Source of the DNA: Palsa-343 sp036269135
GTDB taxonomy: Bacteria > Acidobacteriota > Terriglobia > Terriglobales > Acidobacteriaceae
Length of the DNA: 64,000 nt
Reading direction: 5' to 3'
Assembly (NCBI GenBank): GCA_036269135.1
Contig: DATASQ010000050.1
Span: forward strand, 62,001-126,000
Of the stretch, positions 33,975-42,644 are shown one piece after another. The notes under the pieces are model-generated. The model was given only the letters and a program-made list of their open reading frames with translations, did no database searches and was not told the origin of the DNA. The number at the start of each line of letters is the position of its first letter. Within the stretch, counting starts at the first letter, position 1. The translations under genes were made by a program, and so were the position numbers.

Positions 33975-34098
33975 TTTTGGAGCCCTTGATAAATGCCGCG
34001 TTTTCTTCAAACGCTGCTCAACGTCTCGCAGAACCCCCGTTTGGAGCCTCTGAAAACTACCCTGATTTCCGGTAATTAGGGTTTGGAGCCTCCAAAAC
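33975..34098. repeat. Three TTTGGAGCC-type repeats in an AT-richer segment
   Basis: TTTTGGAGCCC at 33975-33985, GTTTGGAGCCTC at 34039-34050 and GTTTGGAGCCTC at 34081-34092, with 64- and 42-base offsets. The last copy continues into CAAAAC, making TTTGGAG-c-CTCCAAA, a near-perfect dyad. Confidence 0.55.
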
Positions 34099-34142
34099 AA
34101 AACGCTACTTAATAGAAATGAAGGTACTTCCCGCAAAACTTA

Positions 34143-34165
34143 CCCCCCGGGGGGGGTGGGGGTGG
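34143..34165. repeat. C6/G8 tract and G-rich run at the 3' end of the DUF2911 gene
   Basis: Six C are followed by G8-T-G5-T-GG. CCCCCCGGGGGG is self-complementary and lies just past the stop of the minus-strand DUF2911 gene at 34172, so it may end that transcript. The plus strand could also stack as G-tracts. Confidence 0.45.
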
Positions 34166-34171
34166 CATCGC

Positions 34172-34714
34172 CTACTGCATCTTGAAGGGAACCGAAGCGC
34201 TGTGATCTTCCCAGGCAAGCGTGATCATCCCTTTGCCATGACCATCGCCCTTAATCGTCCAGACCAGATCCTCAACCGTCTGCGAAGGCTTGCTCATGTG
34301 CATCTTTGTTCGACCCAGATCCTGGCTTCCGTCATAGGCCAGACCCCATTCGCCGGTCTTCTTGTTCACGATCAGCTCCCACTGATCCGGATTGGAAATA
34401 TCGACGAAAAGCGTGTACTTGCCCTTCGGCACCGAGACATCGCCGATCTTCAGGTCGGAATCGGTTTCCAGCGTCGTCGCCGAATTGGCTCCCGCACGCC
34501 AAACCGGGTAATGCGGATTATGGCTGATGAGTCCGTCCTTCGTGAAGATATGGCCTTCGCGCCCGCGGACGCGCGGCGAAGAATAGGTAATCGATAGGGT
34601 TTTTCCGTCCACCATCGCCGTCGCCTTTTCCGGCGGACTTAACGGAGCTTTTTGCTGAGCAGGCAAACTCACGGCCATGGCCAGAACACTGAGACACACC
34701 AGGAAACGCTTCAT
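34172..34714 (-). CDS. DUF2911 exported protein
   Basis: About 180 residues. Signal peptide MKRFLVCLSVLAMAVSLPAQ. The mature domain carries the DUF2911 pattern: MVDGKTLSITYSSPRVRGRE, YPVWRAGANSATTLETDSDL, VPKGKYTLFVDISNPDQWEL and WTIKGDGHGKGMITLAWEDH. The family is abundant in Acidobacteria and Bacteroidetes and of unknown function. ATG at 34714 has AGGGAG 9 bases upstream and places the signal peptide at the N-terminus; an in-frame start at 34762 adds 16 residues. It diverges from the Asp-box protein gene. Confidence 0.87.
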   Translation of the reverse strand: MKRFLVCLSVLAMAVSLPAQQKAPLSPPEKATAMVDGKTLSITYSSPRVRGREGHIFTKDGLISHNPHYPVWRAGANSATTLETDSDLKIGDVSVPKGKYTLFVDISNPDQWELIVNKKTGEWGLAYDGSQDLGRTKMHMSKPSQTVEDLVWTIKGDGHGKGMITLAWEDHSASVPFKMQ

Positions 34715-34844
34715 CGCTGTCATCTCCCTCTCCATGCAGCCCCTGAGAGCAGGGCCAGTCACGGGTACGATTGTCGCACTAATGCAGGCGCTTCGGTTTT
34801 TCAGCAGAGCCCGTCGAGGCCGCTTATAGCTGTTAACGCGGTGC

Positions 34845-34850
34845 TACACT
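34845..34850 (+). promoter_or_regulatory. Candidate -10 (TGC-TACACT) for the Asp-box protein gene
   Basis: TGCTACACT at 34842-34850 resembles the extended -10 at 33881. It lies 46 bases before the ATG at 34897. No -35 match is claimed. Confidence 0.3.
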
Positions 34851-34896
34851 GGCACGTTTGCCGGCTCCCATCCTCTGCCTCTCTCAGGACTCATCC

Positions 34897-37800
34897 ATGC
34901 ATTCGTGCTCTCGCCCAGGGGCCTTGTCGCTCGTTGTGCTGCTGGTGTGCGCCACCGCAGGCGCGGCTCTCGCTCAAACAACTCCGCCGCCAACCGTTCC
35001 CTTCGCCGGACCTTCCGCACCGCAGCAGGCCAACGACCAGGGCCGCACCGAATTGCCCATGGTCGTCCGCCGCAGCATCAGCTTCCGCGAAATCGGTCCG
35101 GCCATCTCCGGCGGCCGTGTCACGGCCGCCGTGGGCGTGCCTGGCAATCCCGACGTCTATTATGTCGGCGCAGCCGATGGCGGCATCTTCCGCACCGAAG
35201 ATGGCGGCACCACCTGGAAGGCGCTCTTCCAGTACGAGCCCGTCGCCTCCATCGGAGCGCTGGCCGTCGATCCGCAGAATCCTGGCGTGGTGTGGGCGGG
35301 AACCGGCGAAGCCAACGTCCGCAACGATGTCTCCTTTGGCGATGGCGTCTACAAATCCACCGACAGCGGCGCGCACTGGAAGCGCATGGGCCTCGATCAC
35401 TCCTTCCAGATCTCCCGCATCGTCATCGATCCGCATCACCCGAACACGGTTCTGGTCGCGGCTATGGGCGATCCGTGGCAGGACAGCGGCGATCGCGGCG
35501 TCTACCGCACCACCGATGGCGGAGCCAGCTGGCAGAAGGTCCTGTATGTGGGGCCGAGTGTGGGTATCGCCGATCTGGCGATGAATCCAAAGAATCCCCA
35601 GGTTCTTTTTGCCGCCGCGTACAGCTTCCGCCGCACGCCATGGAGCTACTCCGGCGGCGGTCCGGAAGACGCCATCTATAAATCGATCGATGGCGGAACC
35701 ACCTGGCAGCGGCTGAGCGGACATGGACTGCCGGAGAAGCCGGTCACGCGCATCGGCCTCGCCGTTGCGCCCAGCCAGCCGAATATCGTTTACGCGGTGA
35801 TGGGCTCGAACGAAGGCGTACTCTGGCGGTCCGACGATTCGGGAGAGCACTGGGATTTGGTCAGCAAGGACCAGGAGGCGGACTCCCGTCCGTTCTACTT
35901 CTCCCACATCGCTGTCGATCCGAAAAATCCGGATCACGTTCTGGCGCTCTCGAATGATCTGGAAGAGTCCGAAGATGGCGGTCACACCTTTCACGCCATT
36001 GCCAAACAGATCCACGTCGATCATCACGCCATCTGGATCGACCCCGACGGCAGCGGACGCATCATCGAAGGCAACGATGGCGGCGTCGCGCTCTCCCGTG
36101 ATAACGCCCGCCACTGGGCCTTCGTGGACAACCTCGCCATCGGCCAGTTCTACCACGTGAGCACGGGCAGCGGGCCCTTTTACACCGTTTGCGGCGGCCT
36201 GCAGGACAACAGCGCCTGGTGCGGGCCGGCGCGCAGCAAGAATCCCTCGGGAATCATCGATCGCATGTGGTACACGCTGAATGGCGGCGACGGCATCTAC
36301 GCCATCCCGGCCGCCGATAATCCGAACCTCATCTACAACAGCACGCAAAATGGCGTGTGGATGACCTTCGATCGCAGTGAAGAACAGGTCCACGATATGG
36401 AGCCGTATCCGCGGGACTTTACCGGCGAGGGCGTGGCCGGCCTTCCTTATCGCTTTGCCTGGGACTCCGGCTTTGCCGTGTCGCCTGCAAACCCAAAGGT
36501 GCTCTACGCAGGCGGCAACGTGCTCTTCCAGAGCGAAGATCGCGGGCGCACCTGGAAGCCCATCAGCCCGGACCTGACCCGCAATGACAAGGCAAAGCAG
36601 CAGTCCTCCGGCGGACCGGTCATGAAGGATAACTCCGGCGCCGAGGTCTTTGACGCGATCCTCAGCATCACGCCGGCGGAGAGCGATCCGAAGGTGATCT
36701 GGGTCGGAACCGATGACGGCGAGGTGCAATTAACCCGCGATGGCGGCGCGAACTGGACTAACGTCACCGATCATCTTCCCGATCTGCCGCCGTGGGGCCG
36801 GATTGAATCGATCGATGTGGCGCCCGACAATGCAGGCGAAGCCGTCATCGCCGTCGATGGCCACTTTAGCGGCGACTTTAAGCCCTATCTGTTCCGCACG
36901 ACGGACTATGGCGCCAGCTGGTCGTCGATCAGCGGCAATTTGCCTGCAGATGTGTATGCGCATGCGGTGCGGCGCGACCGGCACAATCCCCATCTGTATT
37001 ACGCCGGTCTTGAAAATGGGCTTTACGTCTCATGGGATGCCGGCGACCACTGGTATTTGTTTGGTCTCGGCCTGCCGAATGCCGCCGTCTACGATATCGC
37101 GCTCGACGCGCAGCAGAATTCTCTGGTGGTCGGCACACATGGTCGATCCGTGTGGGTGCTGGACGATCTCACTCCCTTCCAGCAGTTCACTCCGGCGATC
37201 GCTCACGAGACAGCTCATCTCTTTGCGCCTCCGACTGCTGTGCGATTCTGGCCCTGGTCGCAGGTGGCAGAGCTGGGTGACGGCGCGTTCTACGGCACAA
37301 ATCCTCCCTACGGCGCAGAGCTGACCTACTTCGTCGAGCACGATGAGAAGGATCCGGGCGCGCTGGTCATCACCGACGCCCAGGGCCACGTCGTCCGCAC
37401 TCTGAAGGGCAAGCACACACTGGAGCCAGGCGAAACTCCGCCCGAAGAAGGCGATCTGCCGCCAGCCGCGGGAGCTCAGGAGCAGATCGGTGCGGCGCAT
37501 CCCGAGCAGCAGGAGGCGAAGCCCGCCCAGGGCGCCAAAGCCTCGCAAACGGAGCAGCAACCGCCGCCAGCCACGGCGACCCAGGAAGAAGAGCAGGCTG
37601 AGGGTCCGAAGGAAGTGCCCTGGATCCCGACAAAAGAAGGATTGCAGCGTTTCGCGTGGGATCTGCGCGCGGACGGACCGGTGCGCTGGGAGGCCGGGAA
37701 AGAATTCCTCAAAGGGCCGCGCTCCGGAGCGCTCGTTCCTCCCGGCGAGTACACGGCAACGCTGACCATCGGCGGCCAGACGATGACGCGCAAGCTCACC

Positions 37801-38304
37801 GTCGCCAATGATCCGAGCTCCCACGGCGATCTGGCCGGAATGGAACAGCGATACCGCGTGACCGAAGCGGTCCTCCATGAGCTTTCTCAACTGGACGTGG
37901 CGTTAAACCGGATTGCTGCGATTCAGGCGCAGCTCGACGCCCTGCGTGTCGTCGCCAAAGGCACACCGGACGAAAAGGAGGTGAACGCGGCGATCGACGA
38001 CTTTGAAAAGCGGATCAAGGCGACCGAGAGTCAGATCACCAGTAACCCAGGAGCAGCCGAGTCGACCCTCCGCGTCCCGGACCAGATTCATGAACATCTG
38101 CTGATGCTGGACGGAGGCCTGGAAGGCGAAGACGACGCGCCCTCCGCCGCCATGCTCGATCAAAAGAAGCTGCTCGATGCCGAGTACGACGCCGCCCTCG
38201 CGAAATTTGACGGCTTCCTGAAGACGGACATCCCGGCGTTCAACCAGAAGATGGCGGACCGCCACCTCACCGGCGTCGTCTCAGGTGCGCCCATTGCGCC
38301 TTAA
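34897..38304 (+). CDS. Large exported Asp-box (BNR/sortilin-type) beta-propeller protein
   Basis: About 1135 residues. A signal peptide (ALSLVVLLVCATAGAALAQT) is followed by about 750 residues with at least nine Asp-boxes (RTEDGGTTW, STDSGAHW, TTDGGASW, SIDGGTTW, SDDSGEHW, SEDRGRTW, TRDGGANW, TTDYGASW, SWDAGDHW), indicating one or two beta-propellers of the sialidase/VPS10 type. WVLDDLTPFQQF ends the propeller part. Next come a beta domain, a Glu/Gln/Pro/Ala-rich linker near residue 870, a beta-sandwich (PPGEYTATLTIGGQTMTRKL) and a C-terminal helical region (LSQLDVALNRIAAIQAQLDA). Asp-boxes alone do not prove enzyme activity and no RIP motif or catalytic set was identified. ATG at 34897. Possibly binds or cleaves glycans. 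Confidence 0.85.
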   Translation: MHSCSRPGALSLVVLLVCATAGAALAQTTPPPTVPFAGPSAPQQANDQGRTELPMVVRRSISFREIGPAISGGRVTAAVGVPGNPDVYYVGAADGGIFRTEDGGTTWKALFQYEPVASIGALAVDPQNPGVVWAGTGEANVRNDVSFGDGVYKSTDSGAHWKRMGLDHSFQISRIVIDPHHPNTVLVAAMGDPWQDSGDRGVYRTTDGGASWQKVLYVGPSVGIADLAMNPKNPQVLFAAAYSFRRTPWSYSGGGPEDAIYKSIDGGTTWQRLSGHGLPEKPVTRIGLAVAPSQPNIVYAVMGSNEGVLWRSDDSGEHWDLVSKDQEADSRPFYFSHIAVDPKNPDHVLALSNDLEESEDGGHTFHAIAKQIHVDHHAIWIDPDGSGRIIEGNDGGVALSRDNARHWAFVDNLAIGQFYHVSTGSGPFYTVCGGLQDNSAWCGPARSKNPSGIIDRMWYTLNGGDGIYAIPAADNPNLIYNSTQNGVWMTFDRSEEQVHDMEPYPRDFTGEGVAGLPYRFAWDSGFAVSPANPKVLYAGGNVLFQSEDRGRTWKPISPDLTRNDKAKQQSSGGPVMKDNSGAEVFDAILSITPAESDPKVIWVGTDDGEVQLTRDGGANWTNVTDHLPDLPPWGRIESIDVAPDNAGEAVIAVDGHFSGDFKPYLFRTTDYGASWSSISGNLPADVYAHAVRRDRHNPHLYYAGLENGLYVSWDAGDHWYLFGLGLPNAAVYDIALDAQQNSLVVGTHGRSVWVLDDLTPFQQFTPAIAHETAHLFAPPTAVRFWPWSQVAELGDGAFYGTNPPYGAELTYFVEHDEKDPGALVITDAQGHVVRTLKGKHTLEPGETPPEEGDLPPAAGAQEQIGAAHPEQQEAKPAQGAKASQTEQQPPPATATQEEEQAEGPKEVPWIPTKEGLQRFAWDLRADGPVRWEAGKEFLKGPRSGALVPPGEYTATLTIGGQTMTRKLTVANDPSSHGDLAGMEQRYRVTEAVLHELSQLDVALNRIAAIQAQLDALRVVAKGTPDEKEVNAAIDDFEKRIKATESQITSNPGAAESTLRVPDQIHEHLLMLDGGLEGEDDAPSAAMLDQKKLLDAEYDAALAKFDGFLKTDIPAFNQKMADRHLTGVVSGAPIAP

Positions 38305-38491
38305 CCCAGCGGCTCTGACTTGAACGCGGTCGACTGGCGTGGTCGGATTGTTACGCTGAACTATCGAGCTTCTGCGGCCTGTTCAAAATCACGCTTTGAG
38401 AGAGTAGACTCGGGCGTCGCTCACGCTTGTCGATTGAGGTAACCGCGCACGACTCCAACACGGCGTTGGGATTTCCTGGAGGACAGGCACG

Positions 38492-40798
38492 ATGCTCTTG
38501 AAGCGGTTTTCCGCGCACGCCCTGGTTTGCTTTACGTTGTCAGCGCTTATCGGCCGTTCGCTGGTTGCCCAGACGAACCTGTTCAGCCCTCAGGCAAAGC
38601 AGAAGGCCGAGTCTCTGTTGCGGAAGATGACCCTCGATGAAAAAGTGGGACAGCTCAATCAGTCGTCCGGCATCGCTATGTCCGGCCTTGTGAATGAGGA
38701 ACCTGACGATCTCATCGTCCAGGGTAAGGTCGGTTCGATCCTCTGGCTCACCGACGTGAAAGAAATTAACCGCCTCCAGCATCTCGCCGTGGAGAAATCG
38801 CGCCTGCACATTCCCATTCTCTTTGCGTTCGACGTAATCCATGGCTATCGCACCATCTTTCCGGTCCCGCTGGCGATGGCCTCATCATGGGACCCTTCTG
38901 TGGAGGAACAGGCGCAACACTGGGCCGCTGAGGATGCGCGAGCCGCGGGCATCGACTGGACGTTCACCCCCATGGTCGATATCGCACGCGACGCTCGCTG
39001 GGGCCGCATTGTCGAAGGTGCGGGCGAGGACCCCTGTCTCGGTTCAGCCATGGCCCGGGCGCAGGTGCTCGGCTTCCAGGGAACGCGTCTCGGACCGGAC
39101 AGTGTACTGGCCTGTGTGAAGCACTTTGCCGGTTATGGTGCGGCCGACGGCGGCCGCGATTACGCCTCGTCCTACGTGCCGGAAGAGCTGATGCACAACG
39201 TCTACCTGAAGCCCTTTCACGCTGCGGAAGAGGCGGGCGCCGGCAGCTTCATGAGCGCGTACATGGATCTGAACGACGTCCCCGCGAGCGGCAATCACTG
39301 GCTGCTCACCGACGTGTTGCGGAGGGACTGGGGCTTCCAGGGGTTCGTCGTTTCCGATGCCTTCGCTGTTGCCAGCCTGCAGGTCCACGGCTTCGCCAAA
39401 GATCCGGCTGACGCCGCCTACAAGGCCATCACGGCCGGCGTCAATATGGATATGGCCAGTCAGACCTACACGCATAACCTTGCGAACCTGGTGAAGGAAG
39501 GCAAGGTGAGCGAGGCCTATATCGACCGGATGGTGCTGCCGATCCTCGAAGTCAAATACGACCTTGGCCTCTTCGACCATCCGTATGTCGACGCATCGAA
39601 GGTGGATGCCGTGCTCGATCGGCCCGCGGGTCTTACCCTGGAGCGAAAACTGGCCGGGCGCTCCATGGTGCTGCTCCGCAACGAGAATCACACGCTGCCA
39701 CTGTCAAAAGACGTGAAAAAGGTCGCCGTGATCGGACCGCTGGCCGACTCGAAGCAGGATATTGAGGGTGGATGGACCGTGGAAGGCCTGTTTGGTTCCG
39801 GCAGCAGGAGCCATCCCGTCACGGTGTACGCGGGAATCAAGGATAAGCTCGGAGCTGATGCGCAGGTCACGCTGGTCGCCGGCCCAATGCCCTCACGCGT
39901 CTATCCGGGCCTGCTGGACCAGTTGGCGCACAGAAAGCCGATTCCGCCGCCGACCGCGGAAGAAACCGCCGCATGGATTGCGAAAGCGAAGGCTGCTGCC
40001 GCGGATGCCGACGTAGTTGTCGCCGTCATGGGCGAAACGGCCAGCATGAACGGCGAAGCGGCTTCCCGCGCCACGCTCAACCTTCCCGGCATTCAGGAGC
40101 AGATGCTGGAAGCCGTCGCCTCCACCGGCAAACCGGTGGTGCTGGTCCTTGAGAACGGCCGCCCGCTCGATATTCGCTGGGCGTCCGAGCACGTCCCGGC
40201 CACCCTGGAGGCCTGGTATCCAGGCACACAAGGCGGCAACGCCGTGGCCGATGTTCTCTTTGGCGACGTGAACCCAGGCGGCAAACTGCCGGTGAGCTGG
40301 CCGCGCATCGCGGGAACCGAGCCGCTCTACTACAACCACAACCTGACCCATGAGCCCGAGGACCGACCCGGATTCACCTCGCGCTACTGGGATATCGACT
40401 CGAAGCCTCTCTACCCCTTTGGCTATGGCCTCAGCTATACGACGTTCCAGTTCGCCGACCTGCGGCTGAGCAAATCCAGCATGGCCGCCGGCGACACAAA
40501 CGAAGTCAGCGTGGACGTCACCAACACCGGCTCCGTGCCCGGCGATGCGGTCGCCGAGATCTACATCCATCAGCGCTACGGCACAGCTTCCCGGCCCGTT
40601 CGTCAGCTCGAGGGATTTAAGCGACTCGCCCTCCAGCCAGGAGAAACAAAGACCCTCACCTTCCCGCTGGGACGCAGCGAACTCCAGTTCTGGGATCCGC
40701 AGTCGAAGCGATGGTTGGTGGAATCGTCGCAGTTTGACGTGTGGGCCGGAGGCGATTCCCGAGCCAGCCTGCACGCCGACTTTGCGGTGACCCAATGA
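38492..40798 (+). CDS. bglX: GH3 beta-glucosidase (BglX-like), exported
   Basis: A 768-residue GH3 enzyme of usual length. Signal peptide LVCFTLSALIGRSLVAQ. The first domain (TIM barrel) has LRKMTLDEKVGQLNQ, ILFAFDVIHGYRTIFPVPLA, GRIVEGAGEDPCLGSAMARA and VKHFAGYGAADGGRDY; the nucleophile aspartate is in GFVVSDAFAV. The second domain has LLRNENHTLPLSKDVKKVAV and GETASMNGEAASRATLNLPG, which holds the acid/base region. A C-terminal fibronectin type III-like domain ends the protein (FQFADLRLSKSSMAAGDTNE). It probably releases terminal beta-glucose or related sugars in the periplasm. The 187 bases upstream showed nothing definite. Confidence 0.94.
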   Translation: MLLKRFSAHALVCFTLSALIGRSLVAQTNLFSPQAKQKAESLLRKMTLDEKVGQLNQSSGIAMSGLVNEEPDDLIVQGKVGSILWLTDVKEINRLQHLAVEKSRLHIPILFAFDVIHGYRTIFPVPLAMASSWDPSVEEQAQHWAAEDARAAGIDWTFTPMVDIARDARWGRIVEGAGEDPCLGSAMARAQVLGFQGTRLGPDSVLACVKHFAGYGAADGGRDYASSYVPEELMHNVYLKPFHAAEEAGAGSFMSAYMDLNDVPASGNHWLLTDVLRRDWGFQGFVVSDAFAVASLQVHGFAKDPADAAYKAITAGVNMDMASQTYTHNLANLVKEGKVSEAYIDRMVLPILEVKYDLGLFDHPYVDASKVDAVLDRPAGLTLERKLAGRSMVLLRNENHTLPLSKDVKKVAVIGPLADSKQDIEGGWTVEGLFGSGSRSHPVTVYAGIKDKLGADAQVTLVAGPMPSRVYPGLLDQLAHRKPIPPPTAEETAAWIAKAKAAAADADVVVAVMGETASMNGEAASRATLNLPGIQEQMLEAVASTGKPVVLVLENGRPLDIRWASEHVPATLEAWYPGTQGGNAVADVLFGDVNPGGKLPVSWPRIAGTEPLYYNHNLTHEPEDRPGFTSRYWDIDSKPLYPFGYGLSYTTFQFADLRLSKSSMAAGDTNEVSVDVTNTGSVPGDAVAEIYIHQRYGTASRPVRQLEGFKRLALQPGETKTLTFPLGRSELQFWDPQSKRWLVESSQFDVWAGGDSRASLHADFAVTQ

Positions 40799-40851
40799 GG
40801 GCTCGATCCGCCTCAGACCAGCCCACACCCCTTCTGATCTCCAGGGGCCGA

Positions 40852-42171
40852 TCAGTTCTGAATTCGGCGCACCGCGACCAGAGATGAAGTGCCGGGAACC
40901 GCATTCTCGACCGTTGTCGTGAGCAGTGCCTGAAAGTAACGCGGAGCCGTCTTGTGGTCGAGAGAGGCCGCAAGGAGAGCCTTGTGCAGCACCGCCATGC
41001 GATCGGGATCCAGCAGATATTCAATGGCAGCCTGCGAACCCTGCGTGTAGATGCCATAGATCAGCAGGACACGGTTTTCTTTCTCCTGATTGGGAAGCAT
41101 CAGGATCAGGGCGTAATCCCGGGTGAGCTGGTTGGTGACGGGATCGAACTCCGGCTTGTATTCCGCCCGTTCGCCGGGCTGAGGATTGCGATTGAGAATG
41201 ACGCCGCCCTGCAGGTGAAATCCCTGAGCCTCGAGGAAGACGCGGCCGCTCCACGCCTGGCTGCCGCCCAGCAGGATCGCGTTGCCATTGCGGATCTCCT
41301 CGAAGTTCACCAGGCGCGAAGGCTGCACGCGGCAGGGACCGCCCACTCGGAAGAACATTTCGCAGAGACGCACAACCCCCAGGGTCTCGCCTACGGCCGT
41401 GAAATCGGTGAGCGACGGGACGAAAACGAAGCGCCTGAGCTCCCGGAAATGAATGGTGTCACGAAACTCGGGCAGATCGGCTTTGGGGATCTCGTGGCCG
41501 CGAGCGACAGTTTCGGCGCTGTCTCCATTATGGGCGGCCCGCAACACCGGATGATTCGGGATCACAATCAGCGGAGCGCGTGCCGGGGGAAGGAAGGGTC
41601 CCCAGAACCACTTCAGGCCCTCCGGAAGAGTGGCGGCCGCGGAGGGCGCCGGCGCGGAGGGCTGTCTTCTCTGAAGCGCCAGGATGAGGAACACGGCCAG
41701 CGCCACGCAAAGCGTACCGAGGATCACGGTAATCGCAAGGTGGAGCGGACCGGACATTGACGGCGCGCCCGGGAGATTCGGCGCAGACGGCTCCGGAGCC
41801 TCAGGGGCGCTGCGGCTGAAAACCGGGACATAGTGCCCGGAAGGCAGATCGATGCGCAGGGTATTCTCGGCGCCGCCCTCCTCGTAGTACTTCTTCAGCG
41901 AACGGCGAATCTCATGGGCCTGAACGCGGACAATGGGGTCTCTCTGCGGAGAGAATTCCGATCCGCGGTCGTAGACCTCGACACCAATAAGGAACTCGTT
42001 GAGTTTCTCGCCATTTCCCAGGAACGCCTGCTCGCAGACAAATTCGAGAAAGCGAGCCCGTTTGGGAGCGCCGGCAAACTGCCGGCTCTGCAGAACCCGG
42101 CGAAGTTCTTCACGCTTCTCGAACAGCGAGAGAGCCATAGGCTGCGCCGGGGGCTCATGCACTGAGGTCAC
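40852..42171 (-). CDS. Membrane-anchored regulator-like protein, acidobacterial type
   Basis: A 439-residue protein. The first 130 residues (RREELRR-type helix, ARFLEFVCEQAFLGNGEKLN, EFLIGVEVYDRGSEFSPQRD, PIVRVQAHEIRRSLKKYYEE, LRIDLPSGHYVPVF) match the soluble N-terminal domain found on many acidobacterial TolB- or adenylate-cyclase-related proteins, which looks like a winged helix. A single membrane helix follows (LHLAITVILGTLCVALAVFL), then a 240-residue extracytoplasmic domain not recognised (AILLGGSQAWSGRVFLEAQG, YALILMLPNQEKENRVLLIY). This one-membrane-pass layout suggests a sensor that links outside sugar or stress to DNA, an inference. It diverges from the glycan locus. Confidence 0.72.
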   Translation of the reverse strand: MTSVHEPPAQPMALSLFEKREELRRVLQSRQFAGAPKRARFLEFVCEQAFLGNGEKLNEFLIGVEVYDRGSEFSPQRDPIVRVQAHEIRRSLKKYYEEGGAENTLRIDLPSGHYVPVFSRSAPEAPEPSAPNLPGAPSMSGPLHLAITVILGTLCVALAVFLILALQRRQPSAPAPSAAATLPEGLKWFWGPFLPPARAPLIVIPNHPVLRAAHNGDSAETVARGHEIPKADLPEFRDTIHFRELRRFVFVPSLTDFTAVGETLGVVRLCEMFFRVGGPCRVQPSRLVNFEEIRNGNAILLGGSQAWSGRVFLEAQGFHLQGGVILNRNPQPGERAEYKPEFDPVTNQLTRDYALILMLPNQEKENRVLLIYGIYTQGSQAAIEYLLDPDRMAVLHKALLAASLDHKTAPRYFQALLTTTVENAVPGTSSLVAVRRIQN

Positions 42172-42270
42172 TGGAGGCTACCGGCTTCGGCAGAAAGGGC
42201 GGGCATTCGGGCCGAATTCTAGCATCGGGTTCCAGGGGGGTCAAACAAGATCTCATCCTGACTTTCATGG

Positions 42271-42304
42271 CGTTAACGGTTATTGGGAGCGTTACTTATC
42301 GTTA
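42271..42304. promoter_or_regulatory. CGTTA word cluster, candidate operator
   Basis: CGTTAACG (42271-42278, a perfect 8-base palindrome) is followed by CGTTA at 42290-42294 and CGTTA at 42300-42304, the last within ATCGTTAGCGAT, a near-palindrome. TAACG/CGTTA at 42274-42294 also form an inverted pair with an 11-base spacer. Confidence 0.35.
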
Positions 42305-42388
42305 GCGATTCTGCGGTCCCTGGGCAATTTCCGTGACTCTTGGCCGCCCAAACAACCGGCACCCGAGGTGGCGGCGCGCCCGCAGTGG

Positions 42389-42427
42389 GGTTGACGGCCC
42401 CGGTTGATCGCCCCGGTTGACCGCCCC
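42389..42427. repeat. 3 x 13-base tandem repeat
   Basis: GGTTGACGGCCCC, GGTTGATCGCCCC and GGTTGACCGCCCC run head to tail without spacers; they differ only at bases 7 and 8 of the unit. Confidence 0.8.
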
Positions 42428-42644
42428 AGCGAATCCCTCAGCCACCGGGAATCGCGATGGCGGCCTGCGGAGAACGGGATGGGGTATCCGGAGCTCTCGT
42501 CTTGCGGAATCGCGCCTGAAAAGGCAGGAGTAACGGAAGACCTAACCTTCATTACCTTTCAGACCGGTGCGCGGCTTGCGTACAAGGGAGGGCGAATCTC
42601 TCTTGATGTTTCTAACGGCTGAGCGGCTGAGGTGGGGTCCCGAC

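Larger units (their letters stand above)
33375..34171. other. Non-coding 0.8 kb region with several repeat types
   Basis: No convincing gene on either strand. The short open readings are proline/serine- or arginine-rich and unlike the neighbours. The region holds four TGCTGTC-type repeats, a heptamer tract, an extended -10-like TGCTATACT followed by a strong hairpin, three GGAGCC-containing repeats and a G-rich tract, each listed separately. Base composition drops between about 33,840 and 34,135 relative to the flanking genes. Confidence 0.7.
42172..42644. other. Non-coding 0.47 kb divergent region at the head of the glycan locus
   Basis: No gene is supported. It separates the membrane regulator-like gene from the propeller hydrolase and contains a cluster of CGTTA words and a 3 x 13-base tandem repeat, listed separately. 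It should contain promoters for both directions, but no clear -35/-10 pair was found. Confidence 0.6.

Noticed and set aside
33375..34171. CRISPR array or small gene in the repeat-rich gap
   Set aside because: Repeat copies are short, diverged and without uniform spacers; the short open readings lack ribosome-binding sites and normal composition.
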